The notes below the pieces were generated by a model. The model had not been told where the DNA came from, did no database searches, and saw only the letters and a program-made list of their open reading frames with translations. Below, piece by piece: positions 1 to 10,655 of a stretch of 64,000 nt of DNA (within the stretch, counting starts at the first letter, position 1; the number at the start of each line of letters is the position of its first letter). The translations under genes and the position numbers were made by a program. The stretch comes from Bolinopsis microptera (lineage: Eukaryota > Ctenophora > Tentaculata > Lobata > Bolinopsidae). The stretch spans positions 20,267,240-20,331,239 of the forward strand of contig NC_087074.1 of NCBI RefSeq assembly GCF_026151205.1, written 5' to 3'.

Positions 1-1424
1 TTTGACAATGTATTCAGTTTTGGGATATGATTAAGCTGCTGTATGCTAGTTTTTATGTTCGTTTTGTTTGTCAGCTGTTTTATTAATTGTGTGTTATTCA
101 ATATTCATGTTGCTAATACTTTTATACTATTCAGCTGTTAAATTTTCGCTCTTTTTTTGTTGTTTAAAAATAAAATTTAACAAAAAATCAAAGCAGAAGA
201 AAGAAAAAGAGAAAAAAGAATTGACTACATATTCAGTTTTGGGATGAGATAAAGCTGCTGCATATTAGTTTTTATGTTCCGTTTTGTTAGTCAGTCGTTT
301 AATTAATTGTGTGTTATTCAATATTCATGCTGCTAATATTTATATACCTATTCAGCTGTTAAATTTTTTTTATTTACTTAAGAGTAAAATTTAACAAAAA
401 TGAGAATAAAGAAAAATAAAAAAATATTGACAACATATTCAGTTTTGGGATATGATAAAACTGCTGTATATTAGTTTTTATGTTCCGTTTTGTTAATCAC
501 TATTACTAGTCAGTTGTTTTATTAATTGTGTGTTATTCAATATTCATGTTGCTAATACTTATATACTATTCAGCTGTTAAATTTTTGCTCATTTTATTTG
601 CTTAAGAATAAAATTTAACAAAAAATCAGAATAATGAAAGAAAAGAACAAATTTGACAACGTATTCAGTTTTGGGATATATGATAAAGCTGCTGTATATT
701 AGTTTTTTGTTCCGTTTTGTTAGTCAATTGTTTTATTAATTGTGACGTGTTATTCAATATTCATGTTGCTAATACTTATATACTATTCAGCTGTTAAATT
801 TTTGCTCATTTTATTTGCTTCAGAATAAAATTTAACAAAAAATCAGAATAAAGAAAAAAAAATTGGCAACGTATTCAGTTTTGGGATATATGATTAAGCT
901 GCTGTATATTTGTTTTATGTTCCGTTTTGTTAGTCAGTTGTTTAATTAATTGTGTGTAATTCAATATTCATGCTGCTAATATTTATATACCTATTCAGCT
1001 GTTAAATTTTTGTTCTTTTTATTTGCTTAAGAGTAAAATTTAACAAAAAACAAAATAAAGAAAAAGAGAAAAAAATGTACAACATATTTAGTTTTGGGAT
1101 ATGATAAAACTGCTGTATATTAGTTTTTATGTTCCGTTTTGTTAGTCAGTTGTTTAATTAATTGTGTATTATTCAATATTCATGATGCTAATGTTTATAT
1201 ACTATTCAGCTGGTAAATTTTGCTCTTTTTTATATTTGCTTAAGAATAAAATTTAACAAAAATCAGAATAAAGCAAAGGAGAAAAAAAATTGACATTGAC
1301 AACGTATTCAGTTTTGGGATATGATGAATCATAAAGCTGCTGTATATTAGATTTTATGTTCTGTTTTTTAGTCAGTTGTTGTATCAATTGTATTTTATTC
1401 AATATTCATGTTGCTAATGTTTAT
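1..1424. repeat. ~212-bp A+T-rich satellite, about 7 copies
   Basis: Each unit opens with a block like GACAACGTATTCAGTTTTGG, passes through TTCCGTTTTGTTAGTCAG and ATTCAATATTCATG, and closes with an AAAATTTAACAAAAA run and an A-rich stretch. Unit starts fall near 2, 222, 428, 652, 864, 1078 and 1288. The first unit is cut by the window edge, so the array continues to the left. No reading frame is conserved between copies. The same family recurs at 8240-8940, 21990-23335, 28570-29490, 29700-29975 and 30893-32082. Confidence 0.9.
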
Positions 1425-1874
1425 ATCACAATGCTGGCAAGCATAACCGTTGCCCTTATATTCACAACACTATTTACCCCCTATACTATTATATCCCCTT
1501 TATTGTTTTCCAGGCATTAAGATTCATCGAAAGTAATTCAGCAGGTATATTTAAGTTCAAAACATTCTAATTCAATGTTAAAGATGACAGGAATAAGAAA
1601 TAGTTATGTGGAGGTTTTTAAGAAATTTGCGCAAAATACGCGCCAGCATGTAATACGAAATTAGGTAAAAAACCCAAAATCGCCATATTCAGGTGCCTTA
1701 AAAACCATGTTAAAATTGAGTTAGAGATCTGAAACTTTGCAGGGCGTCTAGACCTTGTCTAAATCGACTGTAAAAAAAATTTCATGTTGCAGGAGTATCG
1801 GGAAGTGGGTTTTCTGGAACCCCTGTTTTACAACAGATTGTCGTGAAGCATATATATATAATATATATTATATA
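1425..1874. other. Unique spacer, no gene seen
   Basis: No convincing reading frame or RNA gene is visible. The right end (about 1850-1874) is a TA-rich microsatellite that directly abuts the palindromic 5S element and probably supplied its A+T-rich target site. Confidence 0.6.
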
Positions 1875-2759
1875 CAACCCTGGCGCGTGGGGACACGTTT
1901 TTGCTAGTAGTTTGCGACATTATTTTACGGGTATCGAATCTCGCGACTTCAACGAAGTCCTGGGGACACGTTTTCAATAATTGATAATATTTTCAGCCCC
2001 TATCGTTTTAAGCATTGTTAGGGCTTTCCCAGAAACTAACTCTCATCATCCTAGGATAATCGTGTGTCGCACAGCACCTCTTTCAGTAACGAGAGTAGTC
2101 GCATGCAGTCCAGAATGACGTGTACGTTTCGGTCACCTGTGGAAAAAGGAAGTGAGATATCAAAAATCTGAGAAAACCCCGTTGGATAAAAGCCTTTCAG
2201 GTAGGTGCTAGTCAAGATTTCATCTCTTTAGACCTTAAGATGGCTTCTAACACCTCGTAAAAAGTTTTCAAAAGTAAAATGTACTCGCGACTATCAAAAA
2301 ACAACAAAAACGTGTCCCCAATTTGCTTTTTTGAGCGCGCTGAGATCAGCGCACCGAGCTGATCTAGCTACTTATATGTTATATGAACAGACACACAACA
2401 ATATCAGTGAATATAAGTGATTTCGGTTATTGGAGTAATTTCATCAGAGCAGTCACATTTTTGATGGTGATTAATACTTTAATAACATTCCACAACAAGG
2501 CAACCATTAACTATGTAGTGTGTACCGTGTGCAGTGTGAAGTATAATATAGAGTTGGCATGAAGTTAACAGTTTACTTATCACGAAGTTTAATTAGAAGA
2601 TAAGGAAAATATTGTATTGTTATCTGTCAAAGGAATTTAATGTATTCTAACAACTTGTTCTTATAATAACTAATCGATGAACCACATACAGGGTTGGTGT
2701 GAGTGTAATGTGTAAGAGTTTGTGTGAGAAGATATAGAGAAGCAAAATTCAACATCACT

Positions 2760-2877
2760 GGATACGGCCATACTTGGTTGAATACACCCCATCTCGTTCG
2801 ATCTGGGAAGTTAAGCAACTGCAGGCCGGGTTAGTACTTGGATGGGTGACCGCCTGGGAATTCCCGGTGCCGTATCC
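2760..2877 (+). rRNA. 5S ribosomal RNA (left arm)
   Basis: The 118-nt sequence has matching ends (GGATACGG and CCGTATCC, the helix I strands). It contains the conserved AGTTAAGC box A, the internal element, and a canonical box C around TACTTGGATGGGTGACCGCC, which together form the type I Pol III promoter bound by TFIIIA. Structure and length are those of an animal 5S rRNA. A T-run follows at once, as expected for Pol III termination. It differs from the right-arm copy by one base (T versus C in the ACTTGGTTG block). No 5S pseudogene signature is seen. Confidence 0.95.
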
Positions 2878-2881
2878 TTTT
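2878..2881 (+). terminator. Pol III T4 terminator of left 5S gene
   Basis: TTTT starts on the base after the 5S 3' end, and a second T-run (ATATTTTC) follows a few bases later as a possible backup. Confidence 0.75.
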
Positions 2882-3142
2882 GTTATATTTTCGAAGAATT
2901 GCTTTACTGAACAGAAGAATTGTGTACATTGGCTTTTATAGAATTGCAGTGATTATTAAGAATATCATTTTTTCCTAAGCAATATAAGAATATATAGTCT
3001 ATGTTCAAACGGAAGGAAATATTTCCAAATGTCAGAATAACATTGCTTAGAATAGTATAGCTACTAAGTTTTGTCTGAAAGGGCTTTTTTGTTTCTAAGA
3101 TCTATCTTAAACATTCTGCTTAAAATTAACTAGAATGTATTC

Positions 3143-3730
3143 TTAAGTTAACTTGAAGAGTACTGCAAGGTATCCTGGAGTTACCTTGAAAAGTACTACA
3201 AGATATCCTGAAGTTAACTTGAATAGTACTACAAGGTATCCTAGAGTTAACTTGAAGAGTACCACAAGATATCGTGAAGTTAACTTGAAGAGTACTACAA
3301 GGTATCCTGAAGTTAACTTGAAGAGTACTAAAAGGTATCCTGAAGTTAACTTGAAGAGTACTGCAAGGTATCCTGTAGATAACTCGAAGAGTACTGCAAG
3401 GTATCCTGAAGTTAACTTGAAGAGTACTACAAGATATCCTGAAGTTAACTTAAAGAGTGCTACAATGTAGTTAACTTGAAGAGTATAACTGCAAGGTATC
3501 TTGAAATTAACTTGAAGAGTACTGCAAGTTATTCTGAAGTTAACTTGAAGAGTACTACAAGGTATCCTGAAGTTAACTTGAAGAGTACTACAAGGTATCC
3601 TGAAGTTAACTTGAAGAGTACTACAAGGTATCCTGAAGTTAACTTGAAGAGTACTACAAGGTATCCTAAAGTTAACTTGAAGAGTACTACAAGGTATCCT
3701 GAAGTTAACTTGAAGAGTACTACAAGTTAG
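3143..3730. repeat. 33-bp tandem array, left (about 18 units)
   Basis: The unit reads GTTAACTTGAAGAGTACTAC then AAGGTATCCTGAA. It contains two perfect palindromes, GTTAAC and AGTACT. Because 33 is a multiple of 3, long frames stay open (an 11-residue EVNLKSTTRYP repeat), but this follows from the period and both strands are open. The outer part (3153-3470) is an exact mirror of 5301-5618. Confidence 0.9.
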
Positions 3731-3969
3731 CTTCAAAAGTTCAAATTATCCTTTATATGCTTAATTAAACATATAACAACCTTTATGTTGTTGTTGTTGT
3801 GGTAGCCTGCAGGCAAACTTGGATCAAATGAAGATAAAGCTGATCTGATCCTGAAGTTAACTGACAGAAAGCATGAAGTTGACCTAAAATTAGATATGTG
3901 TCGTCTTCCAATTATATCGGTCCCGATATATTTGAAATTTTATCGCCTCTCGGATTTGCAGTACTTGTA
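3731..3969. other. Unique centre of the palindrome
   Basis: About 240 bp between the two oppositely oriented 33-bp arrays, with a (GTT)n run and isolated degenerate 33-bp units. No gene is seen. Confidence 0.6.
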
Positions 3970-5640
3970 AGTTAACTTAAGAATACATTCTAGTTAAAGT
4001 TAATTTTAGGATACTTTGTACTTTGTAGTACTCTTCAAGTTAACTCCAGGATACTTTGCAGTACTCTTCAGGTTAACTTAAGGATACCTTGTAATACTCT
4101 TCAAGTTAACTTCAGGATACCTTGTAGTACTCTTCAAGTTAACTTCACGATATCTTGTGGTACTCTTCAAGTTAACTTCAGGATACCTTGTAGTACTCTT
4201 CAAGTTAACTTCAGGATACTTTGCAGTACTCTTCAAGTTAACTTCAGGATACATTGCATTGTTATAGTACTCTTCAAGTTAACTTCAGGATACCTTGTAG
4301 TACTCTTCAAGTTAACTTCAGGATACCTTGTAGTACTCTTCAAGTTAACTTCAGGATACCTTGTAGTACTCTTCAAGTTAACTTCAGGATACCTTGTAGT
4401 ACTCTTCAAGTTAACTTCAGGATACCTTGTAGTACTCTTCAAGTTAACTTCAGGATACCTTGTAGTACTCTTCAAGTTAACTTCAGGATACCTTATAGTA
4501 CTCTTCAAGTTAACTTCAGGATACCTTGTAGTACTCTTCAAGTTAACTTCAGGATACCTTGTAGTACTCTTCAAGTTAACTTCAGGATACCTTGTAGTAC
4601 TCTTCAAGTTAACTTCAGGATACCTTGTAGTACTCTTCAAGTTAACTTCAGGATACCTTGTAGTACTCTTCAAGTTAACTTCAGGATATCTTGTAGTACT
4701 CTTCAAGTTAACTTCAGGATACCTTGTAGTACTCTTCAAGTTAACTTCAGGATACCTTGTAGTACTCTTCAAGTTAACTTCAGGATACCTTGTAGTACTC
4801 TTCAAGTTAATTTCAAGATACCTTGCAGTTATACTCTTCAAGTTAACTACATTGTAGCACTCTTTAAGTTAACTTCAGGATATCTTGTAGTACTCTTCAA
4901 GTTAACTTCAGGATACCTTGCAGTACTCTTCGAGTTATCTACAGGATACCTTGCAGTACTCTTCAAGTTAACTTCAGGATACCTTTTAGTACTCTTCAAG
5001 TTAACTTCAGGATACCTTGTAGTACTCTTCAAGTTAACTTCAGGATACCTTGTAGTACTCTTCAAGTTAACTTCAGGATACCTTGTAGTACTCTTCAAGT
5101 TAACTTCAGAATAACTTGCAGTACTCTTCAAGTTAATTTCAAGATACCTTGCAGTTATACTCTTCAAGTTAACTACATTGTAGCACTCTTTAAGTTAACT
5201 TCAGGATATCTTGTAGTACTCTTCAAGTTAACTTCAGGATACCTTGCAGTACTCTTCAAGTTAATTTCAAGATACCTTGCAGTTATACTCTTCAAGTTAA
5301 CTACATTGTAGCACTCTTTAAGTTAACTTCAGGATATCTTGTAGTACTCTTCAAGTTAACTTCAGGATACCTTGCAGTACTCTTCGAGTTATCTACAGGA
5401 TACCTTGCAGTACTCTTCAAGTTAACTTCAGGATACCTTTTAGTACTCTTCAAGTTAACTTCAGGATACCTTGTAGTACTCTTCAAGTTAACTTCACGAT
5501 ATCTTGTGGTACTCTTCAAGTTAACTCTAGGATACCTTGTAGTACTATTCAAGTTAACTTCAGGATATCTTGTAGTACTTTTCAAGGTAACTCCAGGATA
5601 CCTTGCAGTACTCTTCAAGTTAACTTAAGAATACATTCTA
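3970..5640. repeat. 33-bp tandem array, right (about 50 units, inverted)
   Basis: This is the same 33-bp unit as 3143-3730 but in reverse complement (GTACTCTTCAAGTTAACTTC core), and nearly three times as long. The block 4254-4830 is very homogeneous, and blocks near 4830-4990, 5130-5260 and 5260-5420 recur as larger duplicated modules. The asymmetry of array length shows that units have expanded or contracted since the arms formed. Confidence 0.9.
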
Positions 5641-5889
5641 GTTAATTTTAAGCAGAATGTTTAAGATAGATCTTAGAAACAAAAAAGCCCTTTCAGACAA
5701 AACTTAGTAGCTATACTATTCTAAGCAATGTTATTCTGACATTTGGAAATATTTCCTTCCGTTTGAACATAGACTATATATTCTTATATTGCTTAGGATA
5801 AAATGATATTCTTAATAATCACTGCAATTCTATAAAAGCCAATGTACACAATTCTTCTGTTCAGTAAAGCAATTCTTCGAAAATATAAC

Positions 5890-5893
5890 AAAA
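5890..5893 (-). terminator. Pol III T4 terminator of right 5S gene
   Basis: AAAA on the plus strand directly precedes the minus-strand 5S 3' end, giving TTTT in the transcript. Confidence 0.75.
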
Positions 5894-6011
5894 GGATACG
5901 GCACCGGGAATTCCCAGGCGGTCACCCATCCAAGTACTAACCCGGCCTGCAGTTGCTTAACTTCCCAGATCGAACGAGATGGGGTGTATTCAACCGAGTA
6001 TGGCCGTATCC
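5894..6011 (-). rRNA. 5S ribosomal RNA (right arm)
   Basis: Mirror copy of the left-arm gene, 118 nt, with box A, intermediate element and box C intact and one C/T difference near position 17 of the RNA. Both genes face the centre of the palindrome, so their transcripts converge on the 33-bp arrays. If both are transcribed they give essentially identical 5S rRNA. Confidence 0.95.
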
Positions 6012-6904
6012 AGTGATGTTGAATTTTGCTTCTCTATATCTTCTCACACAAACTCTTACACATTACACTCACACCAACCCTGTATGTGGTTCATCGATTA
6101 GTTATTATAAGAACAAGTTGTTAGAATACATTAAATTCCTTTGACAGATAACAATACAATATTTTCCTTATCTTCTAATTAAACTTCGTGATAAGTAAAC
6201 TGTTAACTTCATGCCAACTCTATATTATACTTCACACTGCACACGGTAGTCGGTACACACTACATAGTTAATGGTTGCCTTGTTGTGGAATGTTATTAAA
6301 GTATTAATCACCATCAAAAATGTGACTGCTCTGATGAAATTACTCCAATAACCGAAATCACTTATATTCACTGATATTGTTGTGTGTCTGTTCATATAAC
6401 ATATAAGTAGCTAGATCAGCTCGGTGCGCTGATCTCAGCGCGATCAAAAAAGCAAATTGGGGACACGTTTTTGTTGTTTTTTGATAGTCGCGAGTACATT
6501 TTACTTTTGAAAACTTTTTACGAGGTGTTAGAAGCCATCTTAAGGTCTAAAGAGATGAAATCTTGACTAGCACCTACCTGAAAGGCTTTTATCCAACGGG
6601 GTTTTCTCAGATTTTTGATATCTCACTTCCTTTTTCCACAGGTGACCGAAACGTACACGTCATTCTGGACTGCATGCGACTACTCTCGTTACTGAAAGAG
6701 GTGCTGTGCGACACACGATTATCCTAGGATGATGAGAGTTAGTTTCTGGGAAAGCCCTAACAATGCTTAAAACGATAGGGGCTGAAAATATTATCAATTA
6801 TTGAAAACGTGTCCCCAGGACTTCGTTGAAGTCGCGAGATTCGATACCCGTAAAATAATGTCGCAAACTACTAGCAAAAACGTGTCCCCACGCGCCAGGG
6901 TTGA

Positions 6905-7910
6905 TATATGTATAGACGCTTTTGCAGTCAATTGTAGCCTACATTTAAGTGTCCGTAGATTCAAAAGTATAAAAGATACAGTCATTTCGAACCACATGTT
7001 TTAAAGATAATCGTTTATACTTTAGTTTACATTATATCGAAAAATAATTTAACGTCAACATCATCACTTGATGACGTCATCAAGTTAAGTGTTTTTAAAA
7101 CTTGATTTTTGACAAAATAACAACTTTTCAAATCGATTTAACACCATTAAGGAGTAATTTTATTCAAAATCTGAGGGCATTTTTACCTTAGATAAGTGTT
7201 CAAGCATTCTGAAAATCTACCGGAAAAGTTTCCTACCTTACTCCTTCATAAAGATATTCGCTATTGAAGTTAGTGCTTTTTTGAAGAATAATTTTATAAA
7301 AACACAAAAGTTGTGAATTAGTATTCTCTGGTGTTGGGCCATCCCTTGGGTTGTGGAGCTCAATTTTGCGTCCTAAAGGTCTAAATTGTGTTATAGGCTA
7401 GTTTTAAAGTTGAAAATCGAAAAGTTGCACACGTGGGGACACGCGCAAATTGATTTAAAATAGCTAAAATCACTGAAAATTGTTATTTTCACGATTTTTA
7501 CCAACTTTGGAGTCCCGTAGTGATCCAAGTTCTTTTTGAAATCTTCTGAAACTTTGCATGCTTATCAAACTATACATTAAATACCACTATAAAAAAATTT
7601 ATGGTGATTCAACATTTTATGCGCACGCAACGTCCGCTCAAAGTTTGCACGTGCGAAAGGTGAGAATTTTGCTCATTCGTGATTTCGAATATATTCTGCT
7701 TTCCCACGATATTTAAATGGCATTATATATGAATTTAATGCCAACTTGAATGAGTTAAAAGTGCAATATTCAGTCTGTTATTGACAGATATGCCTACCTA
7801 AACACAAGGAAACGTTTTCAAAGGTAAAATTTCGAAATCGTTGAAATTACTTCCTTATTAAGTTTCGACTGTGTAAATTATCCTGACAATATAATCAAAA
7901 AGAGATGATA
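6905..7910. other. Unique A+T-rich stretch, no gene seen
   Basis: No coding frame or RNA gene is recognised. Around 7060 there is a small imperfect palindrome with TGATGACGTCATCA (a CRE/AP-1-like site). Near 7430 the phrase GTGGGGACACGCGCAAA echoes the GTGGGGACACG of the palindrome tips, which may mark an older related insertion. Confidence 0.5.
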
Positions 7911-8237
7911 TTTGACCAAAACCCATAATCATGGGTAGAGTGAACCGCTGCCAGTGTCTCTCTTTTCCAAACAAAAGAAAATGATATTAATTTAAGGAAC
8001 CGTCCGCAAATGCAAATTGATACCGAGAATGAAATCGGTCGCTCGCTTTTCCCATTCATTCACGGCTTACGTATTGTAATAAAGCTTATTGAATGGGAAA
8101 AGCGAGCGACCGATTTCATTCTCGGTATCAATTTGCATTTGCGGACGGTTCCTTAAATTAATATCATTTTCTTTTGTTTGGAAAAGAGAGACACTGGCAG
8201 CGGTTCACTCTACCCATGATTATGGGTTTTGGTCAAA
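7911..8237. repeat. Perfect 147-bp snap-back hairpin element
   Basis: Bases 7911-8057 are the exact reverse complement of 8091-8237 (pair sum 16148), around a 33-nt loop. The satellite resumes immediately to the right (8240). Nothing is encoded. The form is that of a foldback MITE or a recent inverted duplication. Perfect arms imply recent origin or continued gene conversion. Confidence 0.9.
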
Positions 8238-8239
8238 TT

Positions 8240-8939
8240 TACTATTCAGCTGTTAAATTTTTGCTTAAGAATAAAATTTAACAAAAAATCAGAATAAATA
8301 AAATGAGAAAAAAATTGTCGTTGACAACGTATTCAGTTTTGGGATGAGATAAAGCTGCTGTATATTAGTTTTTATGTTCCGTTTTGTTAGTCAGTTTTTC
8401 TATTAATTGCGTGAATATACGTTGTTCAATATTTATGTTGCTAATATTTATTAACTTGGGGACCCCAGGCTATTATATTTATGTTCATAATCCGAATGGA
8501 AATTTGGCGGAATGACAGGCTGAGCTCTTTTTATTTTGTATTTGCTGGAGAGTTATATAAAATTAAACAAAAAATCAGAAAAAAAATTTGATAACGTACT
8601 CAGTTTTTGGATATGATTATGATAAAGCTGCTGTATATTAATTATATTATTATTAGTTTTTATGTTCCGTTTTGTTAGTCAGTTGTTTTATCAATTGTGT
8701 GTTATTCAATATTTATGTTGCCAATATTTGATATCTATATACTATTCAGCTGTTAAGTTTTTGCTCTTTTTATTTGTTTAAGAGTAAAATTTTACAAAAT
8801 ATCAGAATAAAGAAAAAGAGAAAAACAAATTTGACAACGTATTCAGTTTTGGGATGAGATAAAGCTGCTGTATATTAGTTTTTATGTTCCGTTTTATTAG
8901 TCAGTTGCTTTATTATTTTTGTGTTAATCAATTCAGACA
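8240..8939. repeat. Satellite block (~212-bp family) with inserted 75-bp module
   Basis: About three units of the 212-bp satellite. One is interrupted at 8453-8525 by a module starting TTGGGGACCCCAGG (a GGGGACCCC palindrome) and ending GGAATGACAGGCTGAGC. The same interrupted unit is found at 22803 and 31585, marking three copies of one duplicated segment. Confidence 0.85.
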
Positions 8940-9058
8940 ACCTTATAACGTAAATGTGGCACTGTGGCACTTGTGGCACTAACATGTGGCACTTGCGGCA
9001 CTCACATGTGGCACTTGCGGCACTATCATATGTAGCATGTGGCACTGATAGTGCCGCA
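8940..9058. repeat. Left half of GTGGCAC-rich MITE (copy 1)
   Basis: It starts with ACCTTATAACGTAAATGTGG, the same tip as the intact element at 32083, followed by alternating GTGGCAC and TTGCGGCACT blocks. It is then joined to the 3' end of a Gypsy gag frame, so the right half of the element is missing. Confidence 0.75.
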
Positions 9059-10009
9059 AGTACGATTTTCAGCCGGCTTGTAGTAAGTTCGGTTATCATT
9101 GAAATTTCTTCCAGCATAACTACTGCCTGCTCTTTCCCCTCTTTGTGCATTGTTAAATGACTTGTTGCGACGCTCATTTTGAAATTTGAAACAGTTCTGT
9201 TTAATGTGACCTGCTTTGTTACAGTAGTGACAAACTTTCTTAGTCTTTCTTGGTGCTATGCAATTAACAGCCCAGTGGCCATATTTTCCGCAGTTAAAAC
9301 AATTTCCACTAACTTTATTAGAGTTATCAATATTAGGAGCTTCTGCTTTTAAAATTTCAATTTCGTGTCCGCCAGAAGCTTGTTTCCTGGCTTCTAAATT
9401 CTTCTCTAAATCTATAGCGTCCCGATATAAGGTTGCAAAGTCGGGTGTTTTACTATTCATTAAATGAATTGCAATTGAGTTGTTTAGTAGGCCGTACACA
9501 AAAATATTTCGTATATTTGCCTCACGAGCTGCAGATTCAGCTTCGTCGTACGCTTTGCTAGCCATCCTCTGTAATTTTCGGCCAAATTGTTCACAAGTTT
9601 CGGAGGGTAATTGCTTCATTGCAAATAGTTTTGCTCGTGCTTGCTGTCTACTGTCTGGTTCTAGAATATTTCGCAGCCTTTTTTTAAATTCAGTCCAGTT
9701 GTTTTTCTGGTCCGAATTAAGTTTAATAGCGCTCAGTTTCTCATTACTTTCTGTATCGAGATAAGTGAAAAGGAGCCTCCCACGATCCGCTTCCGGAATA
9801 TTTAAAATTCGGGCAAAATTAGACCAACTTTCCAAATATGCATTAAAGTCCTCGCCGTACTTAAAAATTTGAGGTTTCCTGCTTGCATGCGAGGTACTGT
9901 TGTCCCTCCGGAAAACTACTTTACTTAAATCACTTAACAAATTTTCTTTAGCTGCCACTTCTGTTTCTTGTTTAATTACATTAACTTGCTCTTCTGTAAA
10001 AGTTGCCAT
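9026..10009 (-). CDS. Ty3/Gypsy-type Gag, 3'-truncated element (copy 1)
   Basis: Retrotransposon Gag, the structural nucleocapsid precursor. The start is taken at the ATG of MATFTEEQ (10009), because upstream codons of the open frame lie in the leader. The middle of the protein has the helical capsid-like Gag region (FNAYLESWSNFARIL, then LRNILEPDSRQQARAK). Two CCHC zinc knuckles follow, CFNCGKYGHWAVNC and CHYCNKAGHIKQNC, and then a basic glycine/arginine-rich tail. The last ~10 residues (CGTISATCYI) are not Gag but read from the GTGGCAC repeat. No protease, RT or integrase follows. A 5' LTR lies at 10265-10655 in the correct orientation. The frame is intact here but shifted in copy 2 (23403-24384). 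Confidence 0.8.
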   Translation of the reverse strand: MATFTEEQVNVIKQETEVAAKENLLSDLSKVVFRRDNSTSHASRKPQIFKYGEDFNAYLESWSNFARILNIPEADRGRLLFTYLDTESNEKLSAIKLNSDQKNNWTEFKKRLRNILEPDSRQQARAKLFAMKQLPSETCEQFGRKLQRMASKAYDEAESAAREANIRNIFVYGLLNNSIAIHLMNSKTPDFATLYRDAIDLEKNLEARKQASGGHEIEILKAEAPNIDNSNKVSGNCFNCGKYGHWAVNCIAPRKTKKVCHYCNKAGHIKQNCFKFQNERRNKSFNNAQRGERAGSSYAGRNFNDNRTYYKPAENRTCGTISATCYI

Positions 10010-10264
10010 TCTTAATTTTAAACGCCATACTTGATATAAACAATACCTCAAATATCAGTGCGGTAGCAGGTTTATATGTTTGGGCTCTTCCACTTGTCGT
10101 ACTCTGCGTCGGCGGGCTCAGTCAGCAGTTTGTGTTCGTTGGGCGGGCTCTTCGTTGGGCGGGCTCTTCGTTTCTCGTCTCCAGTCTCTGTAGCTGTAGG
10201 TTGGGCGGGCTCCAGTCTCTGATGGTTTAGAGAATGTGCGTGGGCTTTTTATCCTCGTCGCCAA

Positions 10265-10655
10265 TGTTAACGGGGTTCTTCTCTTGTATTGTTTTGGGGA
10301 ACAACGGAAACAACAGTTTAGGAGAAGTGGTTTAAAATAAACTAACTTTTACGACACGAAACATCTGTATTCATATTACCTGCCGTGCAGGTGCTAACTA
10401 GTATTTTGACGTCAAACTAATGTTAGTGCACGAGCTGACCGGGGTTACAATAGTTTAATGAGGCTTAGTCCACCTGCTATGGTCATGTGACCTAGGTCAC
10501 ATGACTTACAACCAATGGACGGCTACCTCGCCTAGTTGTCGACCAATGGTAAAATTCCAGTATATTTTGTAACTATCTCTTTTTCTTTAAAGTACTTTAT
10601 TTAAAGTCAGAGCGGTCACTTAAATGCATGCTTGAATGAACCGACCCTAATGGTC
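10265..10655 (-). mobile_element. 5' LTR of the Gypsy fragment (copy 1, 5'-truncated)
   Basis: On the minus strand the LTR ends in CCCCGTTAACA, directly followed by TTGGCGACGAGG, a primer-binding-site-like start of the internal region that leads into gag. Comparison with copy 2 (24671-25225) shows that about 170 bp of the LTR 5' end, including its TGTTAA tip, is deleted here. Two ATTGG (CCAAT) boxes, a TGACGTCA CRE and a TTTAAATAAAG TATA-like site are visible. Confidence 0.7.
10483..10504. promoter_or_regulatory. 22-bp perfect palindrome in the LTR
   Basis: The sequence is TCATGTGACCT followed by its own reverse complement AGGTCACATGA. It holds two M-box/E-box-like TCATGTGA sites and overlapping AGGTCA half-sites of the nuclear-receptor type. 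It is preserved in copy 2 (around 24889-24910). The layout suggests a dimeric transcription-factor site in U3; the factor is inferred only from the motif. Confidence 0.45.

Larger units (their letters stand above)
1875..6904. mobile_element. 5-kb palindromic element carrying two inverted 5S rRNA genes
   Basis: The left arm (1875-3470) is repeated in reverse complement at 5301-6904. Positions pair with a constant sum of 8771 over the inner arm (5S genes and the start of the tandem repeats) and 8779 at the outer tips, so the arms differ by one 8-bp indel near 2525/6250 plus a few substitutions. Both tips carry a CAACCCTGGCGCG-type end. The flanks are A+T-rich, and ATATA on both sides may be a 5-bp target duplication. 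Each arm contains a full 5S rRNA gene. The middle holds 33-bp tandem arrays in opposite orientation around a ~240-bp unique spacer (3731-3969). No transposase frame is present. It could be a foldback-type non-autonomous transposon, a gene-conversion-maintained palindrome, or an assembly artefact. Confidence 0.75.

Noticed and set aside
2627-2818. 63-residue frame antisense to the 5S gene (and its mirror at 5953-6144)
   Set aside because: Lies across the 5S gene on the opposite strand in both arms; its preservation is explained by 5S conservation and arm identity.
3143-5170. Long repetitive reading frames (EVNLKSTTRYP or TLQVNFRIPCS repeats)
   Set aside because: Both strands are open because the 33-bp unit is a multiple of three without stops; there is no start context, splice or conservation evidence, and the arrays are the centre of a palindrome.
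6794-7004. Overlapping ~67-residue frames on both strands at the palindrome edge
   Set aside because: Cross the palindrome border, have no recognisable domain, and are open on both strands.
9258-9764. Plus-strand frames opposite gag (and at 23635-24141)
   Set aside because: Antisense to a domain-supported Gag frame; no features of their own.
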